Below are positions 1-6,459 of a stretch of DNA of 37,457 nucleotides, one piece after another. The stretch is taken from the NCBI GenBank assembly GCA_021792835.1, contig JAJYTY010000011.1, forward strand, positions 1-37,457, given 5' to 3'. Position 1 is the first letter of the stretch; every line of letters starts with the position of its first letter. This DNA comes from Pseudomonadota bacterium (GTDB lineage Bacteria > Pseudomonadota > Gammaproteobacteria > Burkholderiales > Burkholderiaceae_C). Made by a program: the position numbers and the translations under genes. The notes under the pieces were generated by a model that made no database searches, was not told where the DNA came from, and worked only from the letters and a program-made list of their open reading frames with translations.

Positions 1-204
1 CTCCAATCCCTGACCGCGCTCGATGCGCTGCTCGAGGCGCGCCGGGATGGCCGGCTCGACGACGCCGCCAAGATCGAGGAGGTCCTCGACGGAGTGCTGC
101 GGCGCAAGTTCACCGCGGCGCAGGCGCTTGATCTCTTCGGCGCCATCACCGAGCGGCGCCGCGCGATCCAGGATCTGCAGGCGGCAGCCGGGCAGCAGGC
201 CTGA
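1..204 (+). CDS. C-terminal part of an unrecognised island protein
   Basis: The reading frame is open from base 1 and ends in TGA at 202-204, so only the last 67 residues are in the window. The visible part is charged and predicted to be helical (motif KIEEVLDGVLRRKFTAAQAL), with no motif I can name. A start cannot be assigned because the gene runs off the left edge. It lies 21 bp upstream of the helix-turn-helix protein and shares its strand, so it probably belongs to the same run of integrative-element genes. Codon use, with G/C in most third positions, supports this frame over the overlapping small ORF in another frame. Confidence 0.6.
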   Translation, partial: LQSLTALDALLEARRDGRLDDAAKIEEVLDGVLRRKFTAAQALDLFGAITERRRAIQDLQAAAGQQA

Positions 205-225
205 CCACTCCCGAGGAACGAATCC

Positions 226-822
226 ATGAGCGAATCCCAGAACAACCTGCAGGGCTCCCCGGGCGGCGCGCGCCGTGCGGGCGGTCGGCCGACCAGCTAC
301 CGCGTCGAGTTTTCGGAGCGCGCCCGCGAACTGCGCCGGCAGGGCGCGACCGACAAGGACCTGGCGACGGTTTTCGGAGTGTCCGAGTCGACGCTGAACA
401 AGTGGAAGATCGATCACCCCGAGTTTTCGGAGTCCCTTCGGGGTGCCGCGACCTCCGAGGCGTCCGTCGACGTCGCGCCTGCGCAGGACGCTGTCTGGCA
501 GTCCGGGAGCACCCCGGCCGACGTGCCGCAGGCGACCTACTACGCCCAGCTGCTGGCCGTGCGACGGCGCGTCACGCGAGAAGGCCGCTTCGTGCAGGTC
601 GCCATCGCGATCACCCACGGCCCGTGCGCCGGCGCCGTCGTCGTCGACTCGCTCCCGGACAGCCTGAGCTTCGGCAGCCGCCTGGTCAGGTTGACCGGTG
701 CGCTCGGTGGCCAGGGCTGCGCCATCGACGGCTGCGTCGGCGCCAAGTGCCGGATCAGGGTCAGCCACGCCATGATCGGCGACGGCGCGCGCCTGGTGAT
801 CGCCCAGGCGGACGCGATCTGA
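226..822 (+). CDS. Helix-turn-helix protein, phage terminase small subunit-like N-terminus
   Basis: A 198-residue protein. Residues about 25-75 read like the DNA-binding helix-turn-helix of phage terminase small subunits: an ARELRRQGATDKDLATVFGV stretch followed by STLNKWK and a PEF tail. The rest is different. After a low-complexity linker (about 75-100), residues 105-198 look like a compact beta-rich domain (FVQVAIAITHGPCAGAVVVD, then LTGALGG and CRIRVSH). That part is only vaguely reminiscent of phage single-strand-binding or DUF669-like domains. No large terminase gene follows, so packaging is unlikely to be its present role; DNA binding is the safe call. The ATG at 226 follows GAGGAACGAATCC, a usable ribosome site. 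Confidence 0.6.
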   Translation: MSESQNNLQGSPGGARRAGGRPTSYRVEFSERARELRRQGATDKDLATVFGVSESTLNKWKIDHPEFSESLRGAATSEASVDVAPAQDAVWQSGSTPADVPQATYYAQLLAVRRRVTREGRFVQVAIAITHGPCAGAVVVDSLPDSLSFGSRLVRLTGALGGQGCAIDGCVGAKCRIRVSHAMIGDGARLVIAQADAI

Positions 823-894
823 GCTCCCACGGCCAGCACCATCCTCGACACCATCCACCCGAGCAGCATGCTCGACCACCGCGAAGGAATGACC

Positions 895-1200
895 ATGAAC
901 ACATCCACGAAGAACCACGCCGCGGCTGCGGTGATCCGGCGCATGGCCGCCCGCGACCGCCTGGCGGCGCAGTTGGCCGAGCACATCGGCACCTTCGATC
1001 ACGCCGACATGGACGAGCAGCAGGTCGCCGCCTATGGCTGCCGAAGGCTCGGCCTGAAGGTGCCGCGCGGCCACGAATCGACGGCGCTGAGCGTGTACTT
1101 GCGCACGCACCAGGCGGCAGGAGATCGCGGCGCTGCCGAGCCTGGGGCCATGGACGGTGGCGATTGGCTGGACAAGCAAGCCGCGGCGCTGGGCCGCTGA
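895..1200 (+). CDS. Hypothetical island protein, 101 residues
   Basis: I chose the ATG at 895 because GAAGGA (883-888) sits six bases upstream; an in-frame ATG at 868 has no comparable site. The protein is mostly helical and charged, with an N-terminal stretch rich in Ala and Arg, a central acidic patch (HADMDEQQVAAYGCRRLGLK) and a short C-terminal tail. No domain is recognised. It follows the helix-turn-helix gene by 72 bp and shares strand and codon bias, so it is likely a cargo gene of the integrative element. Confidence 0.5.
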   Translation: MNTSTKNHAAAAVIRRMAARDRLAAQLAEHIGTFDHADMDEQQVAAYGCRRLGLKVPRGHESTALSVYLRTHQAAGDRGAAEPGAMDGGDWLDKQAAALGR

Positions 1201-1217
1201 CGGGTGCAGGTGCTGCC

Positions 1218-1376
1218 ATGCCCTTACCGTGCTCCCTCCAGGCGCTCTGGCGCGCGTCTCGTGCCCGCTGGGCCTATTGGCGCGCCCGGCACTCCGCCGC
1301 GGCCCGGCGCAACGCCGAAATTGCCCGCTTCAGCCCCCGCTACGACCCGCGCATGCATCGCTGCCGGCGCCGCTGA
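1218..1376 (+). CDS. Possible small basic protein, 52 residues
   Basis: A short ORF of 52 residues, very rich in Arg (ARWAYWRARHSAAARRNAEI) and strongly basic, ending 20 bp before the next island gene. It fills an otherwise empty gap between two plus-strand genes. A purine-rich GCAGGTG lies upstream of the ATG at an acceptable distance. Small Arg-rich ORFs arise easily by chance in GC-rich DNA, so this is a tentative call resting on position and spacing. Confidence 0.35.
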   Translation: MPLPCSLQALWRASRARWAYWRARHSAAARRNAEIARFSPRYDPRMHRCRRR

Positions 1377-1396
1377 TCGACAGGACACGCCCGACC

Positions 1397-2071
1397 ATGA
1401 CGACAAAGCCGAAGACCATCCCTGCCAGCAGCAACCATGGCGCCGTCGCGGCGCCGGCCGAGCACCAGGCGGACCCGAAAGCCCGAGCGAAGACCTCGGG
1501 ACGCCTCACCGCCGAGGGCATCTTGCCGCTGGCGATCATTGCCCAGGCCTACGGCAAAGGCTTGGCCGGCGAGGAAATCGACCTGATCGCGATGCACGAG
1601 CAGATTGTGACGACTGGACGGGCAGCGAGCGACGGCAAGCTCGGTGCCGCCGAGCAGCTACTCCAGGCGCAGGCACTGACCCTGAACGCCATCTTCGCCG
1701 AACTGGCCCGGCGGGCCGCCATGAACATGGGCGCCCACCTCGACGCGGCCGAGACGTACATGCGGCTCGCGCTCAAGGCCCAGGCGCAGAGCCGAGCAAC
1801 CCTGCAGACGCTCATCGAGGCCAAGAATCCGCGCGCCGTCACCTTCATGCGGCAGGCGAACGTCGCGCAGCAGCAGGTGGTGAACAACGGCACGCAGCCG
1901 TCGTCCGAGCCTCGTGCGCGCGGGCGCGAGAAAGCGGAAAGCCGCGAAAACGAACTTTTACAGGACAGGACCCATGAGCAAGTCACGCTGGACGCCGGAG
2001 CGCCGGGCCAGGGCCGCAGAAGCCATCCGCCGGTGGAAGCCATGGGAGCGGTCGACGGGCCCACGCACTGA
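1397..2071 (+). CDS. Conserved hypothetical protein of integrative elements
   Basis: A 224-residue cytoplasmic protein starting at the ATG at 1397 (the frame is open further upstream but without a site). Residues about 35-155 are helical and Ala-rich. A segment (AELARRAAMNMGAHLDAAET, then LALKAQAQSRATLQTL and an AKNPRAVTFMRQANVAQQQ run) matches what I remember of hypothetical proteins from Burkholderiales genomic islands and prophage-like elements. Its function is unknown. The last 33 codons overlap the start of the next gene in another frame. As I recall, family members keep a similar acidic tail after NELL, so the overlap may be normal rather than a readthrough artefact. Confidence 0.65.
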   Translation: MTTKPKTIPASSNHGAVAAPAEHQADPKARAKTSGRLTAEGILPLAIIAQAYGKGLAGEEIDLIAMHEQIVTTGRAASDGKLGAAEQLLQAQALTLNAIFAELARRAAMNMGAHLDAAETYMRLALKAQAQSRATLQTLIEAKNPRAVTFMRQANVAQQQVVNNGTQPSSEPRARGREKAESRENELLQDRTHEQVTLDAGAPGQGRRSHPPVEAMGAVDGPTH

Positions 2072-2216
2072 GGAGGGCAAGGCGAGGGCCTCGCAGAACG
2101 CGGTCACGCATGGCCTGAGCACCGGGGCCATGCGGAAGGCGCTCAAGCAGGTCCGCGAGATGCTGCGTGAGCAGCGCCGGCAGCACGTCGAGTTGACATC
2201 GGAGCGCGACGGCTGA
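1974..2216 (+). CDS. Small basic island protein with GPRTEEGKARAS motif
   Basis: An 80-residue, highly basic protein. The start is the ATG at 1974, preceded by AGGACAGGA at a good distance; this site lies inside the upstream gene, giving a 98-bp overlap in a different frame. The centre reads STGPRTEEGKARASQNAVTH followed by GLSTGAM, a pattern I associate with small proteins next to the preceding gene in Burkholderiales islands ('GPRTxEGKARxSxNAxxHG'). The function is not known; the Arg/Lys content and small size would fit nucleic-acid binding, which is inference only. Confidence 0.65.
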   Translation: MSKSRWTPERRARAAEAIRRWKPWERSTGPRTEEGKARASQNAVTHGLSTGAMRKALKQVREMLREQRRQHVELTSERDG

Positions 2217-2313
2217 CAGGCGCGCTGCGCTGGTACGCAAGGATGCAGTACGCAGCGAGGTACGCAGCGAAACGACCCCTACGGAGCGGCAGGTCGTCGA
2301 GGCCAAGGGCCAA

Positions 2314-2362
2314 GGTTACCGGCGTGGTTACCACCGGATCGACGCTGCTGGCGCCGGTAACC
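2314..2362. repeat. Inverted/direct GGTNACC repeats in the gene-free stretch 2217-2584
   Basis: The 368-bp stretch between 2217 and 2584 has no convincing gene. It contains GGTTACCGGCG at 2314-2324 and its perfect inverted copy CGCCGGTAACC at 2352-2362, with a further GGTTACC at 2326-2332 between them. Slightly upstream, near 2249-2270, the ten-base unit TACGCAGCGA occurs twice in tandem. Related GTTACC/GTAACC motifs recur downstream at 2945, 2975 and 3001. These could be binding sites for an element-encoded regulator or recombination accessory protein; nothing in the window proves that. Confidence 0.5.
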
Positions 2363-2584
2363 GTGGCATCCGCCGCCGGCGTGTTGGCCGATGCGCCCAC
2401 TTGCGACCGGCCCCGCGATCGTGCCGATTGGGGGTGCCGGAGGCCTGGCGGCTCGATTGACGCCGTCGACGTCGTTGCCTATCCTGCCCGCCGACGTCTG
2501 TCTTGGCTGGACGCGCGTCTCTGTCGTCGGGTGCGACTGGCTGCAGAGATCCGCCTCGGGCCTTCGAAACGCTTCTTGGCTGCC

Positions 2585-2854
2585 ATGGATAAGGCCCTGG
2601 TTTCACGCATCCTCGAGGAACTGCTGCCGTTCGAGTGCGACGAGTGCGGCTACGAGTTCGAGCGCACGCTCGCCGAGTATTTCGACATCGGTGTGCGCTG
2701 CCCGAAGTGCTCGGCGGCCCTTCCTTTGGACGAAGCCGAGCTCGAAAACATCATGATGACGCTCGCGCTGGTCCATGACTACGACCTCTACGATCAGCGG
2801 GACGTGCCGCCCACGTTGCGGAAGATCCTGGGCCTGGACAAGCCGCCGAGGTAG
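2585..2854 (+). CDS. Small zinc-ribbon protein
   Basis: An 89-residue protein starting at the ATG at 2585. Two CxxC knuckles (CDEC near residue 18 and CPKC near residue 39), spaced by about 18 residues, form a clear zinc ribbon. The remainder is acidic and helical, ending DVPPTLRKILGLD. The frame is open further upstream, but that extension is Arg/Ala-rich, lacks a ribosome site and overlaps the repeat region, so I exclude it. No catalytic motif is seen; a structural or nucleic-acid-binding role is plausible. The gene stands between GTTACC repeats on both sides, in the cargo part of the element. Confidence 0.55.
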   Translation: MDKALVSRILEELLPFECDECGYEFERTLAEYFDIGVRCPKCSAALPLDEAELENIMMTLALVHDYDLYDQRDVPPTLRKILGLDKPPR

Positions 2855-2937
2855 TCGGCTACGGGCGCACCGGGAACGCCACGCAGGATGCGGCTGAGGC
2901 ACGGTACAGCCCACGGAGCGCCCGCAGGCCGAGGCGT

Positions 2938-2971
2938 CTGATTTGTTACCGTCGAAACCGTGGCAAATCAG
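2938..2971. other. Hairpin in the convergent intergenic region
   Basis: CTGATTTG at 2938-2945 and CAAATCAG at 2964-2971 are perfect inverted repeats with an 18-base loop. They sit in the 283-bp gap (2855-3137) between two converging genes, where a bidirectional terminator would be expected. There is no T-run on either side, so intrinsic termination is doubtful. GTTAC (2975) and GTAACC (3001) form a second, looser inverted pair just to the right. I see no gene in the gap. Confidence 0.4.
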
Positions 2972-3137
2972 GTAGTTACAGCCGAAAAGGCGCTCCGAAA
3001 GTAACCGGTTTCTGACCAGATACTGACCGTCCGTCTTGCCGATGACCTGCGGGCCACGTCGGCCAACGACGGATGCGGACCCTTGCGGCCGCTCCAGTGA
3101 CGTAGCCGGCGCTAGCAGCTCGTGACTGAGTGGCCAC

Positions 3138-3935
3138 CTAGTCCCGATATTCGTGAAACGCGTCCCAGGCCTTGAGCCACTCGCCATTCCATGCGCGCAG
3201 TTCATTAACCGTCCTGAAGGCACTGCCGATTTGCGCTTCCTTGACATGCTGCTTGTCGCGCAGCCATTCCGCAAACCTCACGGGATTCCACTGGCGCCCT
3301 TCCCTGCTGCCGAGCTGGGCTCGCTTCACGATGGCGCCTTCCAGGGACTTCGGCGTGCCCCTCTCCAGGTATTTTCCCAGCGTCGACCTCCTCCACTCCT
3401 TGGGCCACAGGGACCCAAATGCAAAGGCGATCTGCGCCGTCGTCAGTGGTTCCGGCAGGGACTCGCCGCTGTGGTTCAGCTGTTGCACCTCGTCAGGCGG
3501 CGATGGCATTGCCTGAGGTGCGTCCCGGTCGCCGCCCGGCTCTCCGACCACTTCAAAGCCAGGTGGTGCCTCGGCGGATGCAGGCACGATGCGCGGATCA
3601 ACGGCCCCCAGCGCCACGAACAGGGCGGCACTCTCGAAGCCGGCTGCCGTCAATGTCTGAGCAAGCTCCGACGCTGTCCGAGCGCCTGCGGAAACGCTCG
3701 CCAAGGCCTTGAGGATCTCGCCGATCGCACTGGTGGCATCCGTGAACTCGTGGAGACCCTGATCCGTCCAGAAGACGAAGGGCGGAAGCTTGTCGCGCTC
3801 GGCCAGCAGGCAGAGCGTCTTCGCGGAATCCGCTTCGCTGGCCCCGGTGGCGCGTTGTATGGCGCCGAGCGTGTCGGCCACAGAAATGAATCCGTGCTCG
3901 GCGTCCGTCAAAAGCGATTCGATGGAGTTGGACAC
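3138..3935 (-). CDS. Hypothetical protein next to the integrase
   Basis: A 265-residue protein with a GTG start at 3935 (VSNSIESLL) preceded by AAGGAG eight bases upstream. Residues 1-110 form an acidic helical domain (LTDAEHGFISVADTLGAIQR), residues about 115-155 are a Pro/Gly-rich linker, and residues 160-265 form a second domain with many Trp (FGSLWPKEWRRSTLGKYLER, VRFAEWLRD, and NGEWLKAWDAFHEYRD at the end). Proteins of this kind turn up beside integrases in betaproteobacterial islands; no function is established that I know of. It lies downstream of the integrase on the same strand, after a repeat-like leader, and converges on the zinc-ribbon gene. Confidence 0.65.
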   Translation of the reverse strand: MSNSIESLLTDAEHGFISVADTLGAIQRATGASEADSAKTLCLLAERDKLPPFVFWTDQGLHEFTDATSAIGEILKALASVSAGARTASELAQTLTAAGFESAALFVALGAVDPRIVPASAEAPPGFEVVGEPGGDRDAPQAMPSPPDEVQQLNHSGESLPEPLTTAQIAFAFGSLWPKEWRRSTLGKYLERGTPKSLEGAIVKRAQLGSREGRQWNPVRFAEWLRDKQHVKEAQIGSAFRTVNELRAWNGEWLKAWDAFHEYRD

Positions 3936-3939
3936 TGCT

Positions 3940-4037
3940 GCGCTCCTTCACGCGCTCGCCTTCGATTCGGGGCGCCAGGCAGGCGGGTGAAGGTTCCCGC
4001 TTTTCCCGCCGTCGCGGTAGCCTGGCACGAACTGTGA
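3940..4037 (-). repeat. Leader-like repeat, copy 1
   Basis: About 98 bp between the integrase stop and the start of the hypothetical gene. The first 51 bases match those at 5680-5730 at 43 positions (counted by eye), and the rest matches more loosely with gaps. Read on the minus strand it ends in GTGAAGGAGCGC, which supplies the ribosome site of the 3138-3935 gene, so it behaves as that gene's 5' leader. The inner core CGCCTGGCGCC is palindromic in part. It may carry a regulatory signal shared by related elements. Confidence 0.55.
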
Positions 4038-4049
4038 GCCATTGCAGCG

Positions 4050-5366
4050 CTACGCCGCGGCTCCGCGAATTGGTGTCACCTTGGCCGAGCGCTTCCTGTT
4101 GAGCAGGTCGAGCAGAGCCTGCAGCGCGGCGCGCTTCTCGGCGAGGTAGTCGTGGTCATCGTAGTGACGGTCCTGCACGCCGCCCAGGCCGTGGCTCTGC
4201 AGCTGGGCGCGGATCTCGCGGCCGACGCCGAGCGACGCCAGCGCCGTCTCGATGCCCGAACGCAGCCGCTTGGGCTCGAAGGCCTCGATCTTGTCGCCGA
4301 TGGCCTCCGCCTCCAGCCGGGCGAGCACCGCGGGTGTGATCGCCTTGCCGTCCACAGTGAACACGTCGGGTGCGCCATTGAACGCCTTGAGCGCAGTCTT
4401 GGCGTCGGCCAGCAGCGGGACAACATGGCGCCGGGCCTCGCTCCTGCGTCCCTTCGGGTCGTGCAGCACGATGCGGTCGGCGTGCACGTCCTCGCGCTTG
4501 AGGCGCAGCAGCTGGGCGATGCGCTGCCCGCCGGTCAAGAGGTGCAGGCGCATCAGTGCGCCCGTGGTGCCCTCGGCCGCCTTGGCGATGGTCCAGAAGG
4601 TGCGCAGCTCGGCCACAGTCATGGGGCGCTTGTCCGCTCGCGCCGGCGTGGCGCGGATGGTGGCCAGCGGGTTGGCCGTGACGTGGAACGCCTCGAACTT
4701 CACCGGGATCTCCGGATCGGTCGCGGCGAGCATCGCGGTGCGGAAGGCCGCGTGCGCGTAGCTGCGCACCTTCCCGGGCTCGCGCACCTTGCCTCGCTCA
4801 TGGAGCTTGCGCAGCCCGGTCACGAAATCCGCCGAGGTCGCCGCATGCGCCGGCTTGGCCGCCAGATCCTCATTCGCAGCCAGGAACCGCTGCAGCGTCG
4901 ACTCGGCGTCGCGCGCGTCCAGCTTCTGGCGCTGCTTGAGCAGCTCGACGTAGGCCGTGAACAGGGCCTCCACGGTCTTGGCCTTCAGCGATTCGGTCAC
5001 GGCCTTGCGGCGCACCTTCTCGGCGGCCTGCTCGCGGCGCTGCTCGGCCGGGTTCACGCCTCCATCCACCAGGGCCTTCAGCCTGGCGGCTTCCTGGCGG
5101 GCGCCGCGCTGCACCTCGACACGCTGGCCGGTGCCCCGGTCGGTCGTCCAGATCGTCTCCAACGGCCAGACGTCCGGGCTGCCGATGGTGACGCGCACGG
5201 AACCGCCATCGATCCAGCCCTGGAACACGTAGGCCCGGGCGCCCTTGGCCGTGACGCGCAGGCCGAGCCCGGGCTGCTTGCCGTCCCAGTAGATCGCCTG
5301 GTGCTTCCCGGCCGGGCAAACGAACTCGGCCACCCGGCCCGCGGTGAAGTTCTCGCGCTTGCCCAC
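4050..5366 (-). CDS. Tyrosine recombinase (integrase) of an integrative element
   Basis: A 438-residue site-specific recombinase. Residues 1-100 are the arm-type DNA-binding domain (YWDGKQPGLGLRVTAKGARA), residues 130-240 the core-binding domain, and 250-410 the catalytic domain. Expected catalytic residues: Arg282 in LTGGQRIAQLL, Lys305 in HDPKGRRS, Arg369 in EPKRLRSG, His392 in LQSHG and nucleophile Tyr402 in RHYDDHDY. Where most relatives have HxxR, this one has KRLR (366-369). The start is GTG at 5366 with GAGGAGGGC just upstream; a TACAAT at 5406-5411 (minus strand) may be its -10 box. The gene begins 165 bp from a tRNA 3' fragment, the usual arrangement for an integrase at its att site. 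Confidence 0.92.
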   Translation of the reverse strand: MGKRENFTAGRVAEFVCPAGKHQAIYWDGKQPGLGLRVTAKGARAYVFQGWIDGGSVRVTIGSPDVWPLETIWTTDRGTGQRVEVQRGARQEAARLKALVDGGVNPAEQRREQAAEKVRRKAVTESLKAKTVEALFTAYVELLKQRQKLDARDAESTLQRFLAANEDLAAKPAHAATSADFVTGLRKLHERGKVREPGKVRSYAHAAFRTAMLAATDPEIPVKFEAFHVTANPLATIRATPARADKRPMTVAELRTFWTIAKAAEGTTGALMRLHLLTGGQRIAQLLRLKREDVHADRIVLHDPKGRRSEARRHVVPLLADAKTALKAFNGAPDVFTVDGKAITPAVLARLEAEAIGDKIEAFEPKRLRSGIETALASLGVGREIRAQLQSHGLGGVQDRHYDDHDYLAEKRAALQALLDLLNRKRSAKVTPIRGAAA

Positions 5367-5531
5367 AGTGCCCTCCTCGACGTCATGTCATGGCCGTGTA
5401 ATGGCATTGTAGGCACTTTGAGGAATACTTGGGAACAACAGGGGAGCGCTCGAAAGCCCTTCAATCCTTGCTTTCCGGGCGATCAATCGAAAAACGGGAA
5501 CGCATGGCAACATCCAGGAATGGCGCCCATG

Positions 5532-5581
5532 GCGGACTCATAATCCGTTGGTTGCGGGTTCGAGCCCCGCAGGGCCCACCA
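5532..5581 (+). other. 3' half of a CAU-anticodon tRNA gene: attachment site
   Basis: The 50 bases fold as the 3' part of a tRNA: anticodon arm GCGGA/TCCGT around loop CTCATAA (anticodon CAT at 5539-5541), variable loop TGGTT, T-arm GCGGG-TTCGAGC-CCCGC, acceptor strand AGGGCCC, discriminator A and CCA. No D-arm or 5' acceptor strand lies upstream, so this is not a functional tRNA gene. Such fragments mark the end of elements integrated into a tRNA 3' end. The orientation implies that the complete tRNA (Met, or Ile2 with modified CAU) lies left of the window and that the element occupies 1 to about 5531. Confidence 0.85.
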
Positions 5582-5679
5582 TCACGCGCAGCGACAACCA
5601 CTTCGCTCCAGTGGAGCAGCTCTCGTGCGTCACGGTCCCTTGTCGGCGCAGGAGCCAGATGAAGGGGTGTGCCGCATGG

Positions 5680-5775
5680 GCGCTCCTTCGCGCGCTGGCT
5701 TTCAGTTCCGAGCGCCAGGCAGGCGAGTGAAAGCCCCGCTGTCCCTCCGTCGGGGTGGCATGGCGCGAACGGTCA
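5680..5775 (-). repeat. Leader-like repeat, copy 2 (orphan)
   Basis: This is the second copy of the leader found at 3940-4037, lying just downstream of the antitoxin gene. On the minus strand it ends in GCGAAGGAGCGCCCATG, a good ribosome site and start codon, but the frame stops after 15 codons, so no gene follows. The remaining path to the tRNA fragment (5582-5674) holds nothing I recognise. The copy therefore looks like a leftover from a second element whose downstream genes have been lost. Confidence 0.55.
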
Positions 5776-6048
5776 GGCCTCGATGCGTACCACAGCCCTG
5801 GCGCCGACCGCCTGTGCGTAGCGCTGGACCGTGCGCAGCGAGGGTGGCCGCCGGCCGCTTTCCAGGCGGGCCACCACGCTCTGCGTCGTGCCCATGCGCT
5901 GCGCCACCTCGGCCTGGGACAGTCCGGCGCGGGCACGTGCCGAAATCAACTCCCGAGCGATGGCGAACTCATCGGCCACGGCGTCGTACTCAGCCTGGAC
6001 GTCGGGCCTGGCGATCAGCTCGGCCTTCATCTGCTTCAGGGACTTCAT
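5773..6048 (-). CDS. HigA-like antitoxin, XRE-family helix-turn-helix
   Basis: A 91-residue antitoxin. Residues 1-35 are an acidic helical N-terminus (MKSLKQMKAELIARPDVQ), and residues 38-88 form a Cro/C1-type helix-turn-helix (GLSQAEVAQRMGTTQSVVAR followed by LESGRRPPSLRTVQRYAQAV). Its ATG at 6048 overlaps the toxin stop by four bases (ATGA), so the two are translationally coupled, toxin first, as in HigBA-type modules. It should neutralise the toxin and repress the shared promoter. The module sits between the orphan leader repeat and the integrase remnant, so it probably belonged to the older element. Confidence 0.85.
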   Translation of the reverse strand: MKSLKQMKAELIARPDVQAEYDAVADEFAIARELISARARAGLSQAEVAQRMGTTQSVVARLESGRRPPSLRTVQRYAQAVGARAVVRIEA

Positions 6049-6368
6049 CGCATGGCCTCCAGGCGCGTGCGCGCGGTCTCGATGGCCGCGCGCGGGGTTG
6101 TTCGCGTCTTCTTCACGAACACATGGAGCACGATCAGCGTGCGGCCCTGCACGGCGGCATACACCCCGCGGGCGATGCCGGCGCGCCCCTGCATGCGCAT
6201 CTCCCACAGCTTGCCCTCGATCGGGCGCACATGGGGCATGCCGACCTGCTGCGGCCCGAAGTCCTCCAGCAACTCGGCGATGCGCAGGAAGCGAGCCTGC
6301 ATGTCCGACGGCAGCGCGCGCAGCTCGGGCTCCGCAGCCGGGTGGATCTGCACCGTCCATGAAGCCAT
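6045..6368 (-). CDS. HigB/Gp49-like toxin of the RelE superfamily
   Basis: A 107-residue toxin of the phage-derived Gp49-like/HigB group (PF05973 type). Typical features are an N-terminal WTVQIHPAAEPELRALP, the segment MPHVRPIEGKLWEMRMQGRA in which the Leu-Trp-Glu-Met-Arg core is the family signature, and a C-terminal LHVFVKKTRTTP with the conserved Phe-x-Lys-Lys. Family members cleave mRNA on the ribosome. The ATG at 6368 opens the operon; the antitoxin follows with a four-base overlap. Both genes appear complete, so the module may still be active. Confidence 0.88.
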   Translation of the reverse strand: MASWTVQIHPAAEPELRALPSDMQARFLRIAELLEDFGPQQVGMPHVRPIEGKLWEMRMQGRAGIARGVYAAVQGRTLIVLHVFVKKTRTTPRAAIETARTRLEAMR

Positions 6369-6370
6369 TT

Positions 6371-6388
6371 TATCGCATTTTTGCTATT
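6371..6388 (-). promoter_or_regulatory. Probable toxin-antitoxin promoter/operator
   Basis: Directly upstream of the toxin ATG the sequence becomes AT-rich, unlike its surroundings. On the minus strand it reads AATAGCAAAAATGCGATA. TAGCA and TGCGA form a near-palindrome around AAAA, and the following GATAAAAT resembles a -10 box. Antitoxins of this class usually bind such palindromes over their own promoter. The assignment is by position and composition only. Confidence 0.4.
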
Positions 6389-6459
6389 CCCATGCAGAGG
6401 GCATCGCGCATCGTTGCCCGAGCACTCCCGCCACGGCCCCATGGACCGTCCGTCACGTT

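Noticed and set aside
2243-2584. Extension of the zinc-ribbon protein to 203 residues
   Set aside because: The upstream codons are Arg/Ala-rich, overlap inverted repeats and lack a ribosome site.
1-2854. Functional prophage
   Set aside because: One terminase-like helix-turn-helix is present but no capsid, portal, tail or lysis gene; the region fits an integrative element end better.
4152-5543. Long plus-strand ORF of 463 codons opposite the integrase
   Set aside because: It is an antisense shadow: the integrase on the other strand has domains and catalytic residues, and this frame is Gly/Leu/Arg/His-rich with no motif.
5490-5581. Complete functional tRNA gene
   Set aside because: Only the anticodon arm to CCA is present; no D-arm or 5' acceptor strand complementary to AGGGCCC is found upstream.
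5538-5936. Minus-strand ORF ending in AGLEPATNGL
   Set aside because: This peptide is the reverse complement of the tRNA 3' fragment, a known false protein ending next to integrases. The rest of the frame overlaps the antitoxin gene.
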